Source of the DNA: Micromonospora sp. ATCC 39149
GTDB taxonomy: Bacteria; Actinomycetota; Actinomycetes; Mycobacteriales; Micromonosporaceae
Length of the DNA stretch: 64,000 nucleotides
Assembly: GCF_000158815.1 (NCBI RefSeq)
Contig: NZ_GG657738.1
Coordinates: forward strand, 2,230,551-2,294,550
Direction: 5' to 3'
Below, one piece after another: positions 61,821 through 64,000 of the stretch. The translations under genes and the position numbers were made by a program. Numbering within the stretch: position 1 is the first letter of the stretch; every line of letters starts with the position of its first letter. The notes below the pieces were generated by a model. The model did not search any database. It saw nothing but the letters and a program-made list of their open reading frames with translations, and was not told where the DNA came from.

Positions 61821-62147
61821 CTACCCGGCCGAGGGGGCCGGACCCGGTGCGCGGGGGCGGGGACGACCGGCGGCGTCCGGGTCGACCTGTCGGGGTACGC
61901 CCCGGCGGCGGGCGCGTTCGCGCAGGCCCACGCCCCGGCCGCCGGTTCGGGCAAGCGGGCCGGACGCCCCTGCCGGACGCCCGGCGATCAGCACGGTGAG
62001 CAGCACGGCGGCGGCCACCGCCGCCCCGACGAGCACCTCGGCGGGGCGGTCCGCGACCAGGGTCAGGTGGGTGAGCGCGTACGCCCACATCCCCGTCACC
62101 GCCAGCAGCAGCCCCGTCACGCCGGCCAGGGTAGGCCCCACCGTCAA
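61821..62147 (-). CDS. Small membrane protein (DUF6412-like) next to YidC paralogue
   Basis: The 108-residue frame starts with two hydrophobic helices (GVTGLLLAVTGMWAYAL; EVLVGAAVAAAVLLTVLIA), followed by a basic, Pro/Arg-rich tail. The gene is upstream of the YidC paralogue in the same direction (198 bases between), and small proteins of this kind are often found with it. The start is either TTG 62147 or GTG 62141. The intervening 61623-61820 shows no gene. Confidence 0.6.
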   Translation of the reverse strand: MTVGPTLAGVTGLLLAVTGMWAYALTHLTLVADRPAEVLVGAAVAAAVLLTVLIAGRPAGASGPLARTGGRGVGLRERARRRGVPRQVDPDAAGRPRPRAPGPAPSAG

Positions 62148-62290
62148 CGGCGAAAGGTGGGTGCGCTCCCTGCTCGCGACGCGCGGGGCGACACGCGGCC
62201 CCGGCGTTTCCCCGCACCGACACGTTGGGTAATGCGCCGTCGACGTCGCGGCACGGTGCCGCGACCGGCACGGAACGGACGGTGAGGACG

Positions 62291-63430
62291 ATGAGCGGGC
62301 CAGTGGCCGAGCGGGAACGGCACGCCGCCCCGGGCGGCACCGACCTGTTCACCGTCGGCGTGGAGGAGGAGTTTCTGCTCGTCGACCCGCACACCGGCAC
62401 CGCCGTGCCGGCCGTCGACCTGGTCATGGAGCAGGTGCCGGCGGAGCTGCGCGGACAGGTGGAGCGCGAGTTCCAGACCAGCCAGATCGAGATCGGCAGC
62501 CCGCCGGGGCTGGAGCTGTCCTCGATCCGGCACTCCCTCGGGGTGCTGCGCCGGGCGCTGGCCGACGCCGCCGAGCGGGCCGGCGTACGGGTGCTGGCCA
62601 TCGGCACCGGCCCGGTCGACGGCCCGGTTCCGCCGGTGGTCGACAAGCCCCGCTTCGACCGGATGATCGAGCGGTTCCGGCTGTTGGTGCCGGGCCCCGG
62701 CAACAACGGCATGCACGTGCACGTCGGGGTGCCGGACCCGGAGACCGGGGTTCGGGTGCTCAACCACGTCCGGCCCTGGCTGCCGATCCTGCACGCGGTC
62801 ACCACGAACTCCCCGTTCTTCGCCGGGGAGGACACCGGGTACGCGAGCTGGCGGTCGGTGGAGTGGGAACGCTGGCCGTCGGTGGCGCCGACGCCGTACC
62901 TGGAGTCGCACGAGCACTACGAGCGGCTGATCCGGCAGCTCATCGCCAGCGGCGTGATGCTCGACGAGGGAATGCTCTACTGGTACGCCCGGCTGTCGGC
63001 GAAGTACCCGACGGTGGAGATCCGCATCGGCGACGTCTGCCCCTCGGTGGACGACGCGGTGCTGGTCGCCGCGCTGGTCCGGGCCCTGGTGGCGACCGCG
63101 ATGACCGACATCGCCGAGGGCCGGCCGCCCATCCGCACCGACCATCACCTGCTGGTGGCCGCGCACTGGCGGGCCGCCCACGACGGCCTGGAGGGCCAGT
63201 GCGTCGACCTGACCGACGGCGAGCTGCGCCCCGGGTGGGAGCGGCTGGACTCCCTCGTCGAGCGGCTCGGCCCCGCGCTGGAGAGGCACGGCGACCTGGC
63301 GGAGGTGACCGACCTGCTGGGCGGGCTGCGCCGACACGGCACCGGGGCGGCGCGGCAGCGGGCCGTCTTCGCGCGCACCGGGAGCCTGGTCGACGTGGTG
63401 CGGGACGTGGCCCGGCAGACCCGTGCCTGA
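62291..63430 (+). CDS. Carboxylate-amine ligase, YbdK family (glutamate-cysteine ligase-like)
   Basis: This 379-residue ATP-dependent ligase of the GCS2 family has VGVEEEFLLVDP, FQTSQIEIGSPPG, PGPGNNGMHVHVGVPD and YPTVEIRIGDVCPS. The enzymes form gamma-glutamyl-cysteine-type amide bonds, but most actinomycete YbdK members have unknown physiological substrates (mycothiol producers do not need glutathione). ATG 62291 follows GGTGAGGACG, a good ribosome binding site; the longer frame from 62225 is not needed. Confidence 0.88.
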   Translation: MSGPVAERERHAAPGGTDLFTVGVEEEFLLVDPHTGTAVPAVDLVMEQVPAELRGQVEREFQTSQIEIGSPPGLELSSIRHSLGVLRRALADAAERAGVRVLAIGTGPVDGPVPPVVDKPRFDRMIERFRLLVPGPGNNGMHVHVGVPDPETGVRVLNHVRPWLPILHAVTTNSPFFAGEDTGYASWRSVEWERWPSVAPTPYLESHEHYERLIRQLIASGVMLDEGMLYWYARLSAKYPTVEIRIGDVCPSVDDAVLVAALVRALVATAMTDIAEGRPPIRTDHHLLVAAHWRAAHDGLEGQCVDLTDGELRPGWERLDSLVERLGPALERHGDLAEVTDLLGGLRRHGTGAARQRAVFARTGSLVDVVRDVARQTRA

Positions 63431-63493
63431 GCGCGGCGGCCGGACGCCCGCGCACCGCCGGGACGGGCCCGTGGCCTGGTGCGGCGTGACAGG

Positions 63494-64000
63494 ATGGTCG
63501 TCGTGGCGCAACGGCTGATCATCATCGGCGGGGACGCCGCCGGCATGTCGGCGGCCTCCCAGGCACGCCGCCGCCGCGACCGCGCCGACCTGGAGATCGT
63601 GGCGTTCGAGCGGGGGAACTTCACGTCGTACTCGGCGTGCGGCATCCCGTACTGGATAAGTGGGGTGGTCCCGGAGCAGCACCAGCTCGTCGCCCGCGAC
63701 CCGGCCACCTTCCGCACCGATTTCGACATCGACGTCCGGCTGCGGCACGAGGTCACCGCGATCGACCTGGACCGCCGGGAGGTCGTCGCCCGCGACCTCG
63801 ACGGCGGCGGCGAGGTCCGCGAGCGCTTCGATGACCTGGTGTACGCCACCGGCGCGGTGCCGAAGCGGCCCGACTGGGCCGACCCCGGCGTGCGCGGCGT
63901 CTTCGGCGTGCAGACCCTCGACGACGCCTCGGCGCTGCGCGAGTGGCTGGACGCCGACCCCGCGCCCCGCCGCGCGGTGGTGGTCGGCGGCGGCTACATC
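63494..64000 (+). CDS. Flavin disulfide reductase / CoA-disulfide reductase-like (partial)
   Basis: The coding region runs off the window end; 169 codons are visible. It has the FAD motif RLIIIGGDAAGMSAASQAR, then AFERGNFTSYSACGIPYWIS, where SACGIPY has the single redox cysteine typical of CoA-disulfide reductase or NADH oxidase-like enzymes. LVYATGAVPKRP and the start of a second Rossmann motif (RAVVVGGGYI) follow. GTG 63503 is an alternative start. Confidence 0.85.
   Translation, partial: MVVVAQRLIIIGGDAAGMSAASQARRRRDRADLEIVAFERGNFTSYSACGIPYWISGVVPEQHQLVARDPATFRTDFDIDVRLRHEVTAIDLDRREVVARDLDGGGEVRERFDDLVYATGAVPKRPDWADPGVRGVFGVQTLDDASALREWLDADPAPRRAVVVGGGYI

Noticed and set aside
1..64000. 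CRISPR arrays, rRNA operons or a prophage
   Set aside because: No regularly spaced repeat-spacer structure, rRNA sequence or phage structural gene was seen; only a small tRNA-linked mobile remnant is present.

Overview
The window is high-GC DNA from an actinomycete, most likely Micromonosporaceae (Micromonospora-like). This rests on base composition, abundant GTG/TTG starts, the conserved gene order argS-lysA-hom-thrC-...-thrB-rho, and GC-rich palindromic intergenic elements. I read it by eye without database searches, so product names rest on motifs and gene order.

Layout. (1) 306-14435, minus strand: a core locus with argS, lysA, hom, thrC, thrB and rho. Between thrC and thrB lie a large RND exporter, a broken polysaccharide-deacetylase fragment and an MFS exporter. 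(2) 14536-17075, plus strand: DUF3105 and DUF305 membrane-anchored proteins, a transposase-derived helix-turn-helix gene and tRNA-Arg(CCG). (3) 17076-21282: a small accessory segment behind the tRNA. It holds a transposase fragment and a secreted LamG/GH43 glycosidase preceded by a palindromic operator. It is bracketed by two roughly 150-bp imperfect copies of the tRNA-downstream DNA, and the second copy carries a decayed tRNA 3' end, which suggests an integration hot spot. (4) 21283-47787: an unusual nonribosomal peptide-type biosynthetic cluster built mostly from separate proteins. (5) 47846-64000: chromosomal genes, including a PEP-mutase/isocitrate-lyase-family enzyme, a TetR regulator with a doubled operator next to an MMPL exporter, an erythromycin-esterase-family protein, an Erm-like rRNA methyltransferase, a Gfo/Idh/MocA oxidoreductase, FabG, a TreS-like GH13 enzyme, DedA, YidC, a YbdK-type carboxylate-amine ligase and the start of a flavin disulfide reductase.

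The cluster. Thirteen tightly spaced, mostly overlapping minus-strand genes (41364 down to 23617) look like one operon. In transcription order they encode a luciferase-like oxidoreductase, a TPP carboligase, a PhyH-type oxygenase, an NRPS (partial C-A-PCP-FkbM methyltransferase), a free C domain, a second PhyH oxygenase, a free carrier protein, a fused ABC exporter, a 2H phosphoesterase-like protein, a second free carrier protein, a transglutaminase-like protein, a group IV PLP decarboxylase and a free A domain. A plus-strand arm (acyl-CoA ligase, C-PCP, free A domain), a GMC oxidoreductase, a nucleotidyltransferase and an atypical C domain complete it. My reading is that amino acids are loaded on free carrier proteins, decarboxylated or amidated there, joined by free C domains, tailored by several oxidoreductases and methylated, then exported. 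There is no thioesterase, MbtH protein, phosphopantetheinyl transferase or pathway-specific regulator inside it. I do not recognise the product. Near-consensus divergent promoters sharing an inverted repeat lie at 41381-41441 and probably drive both arms.
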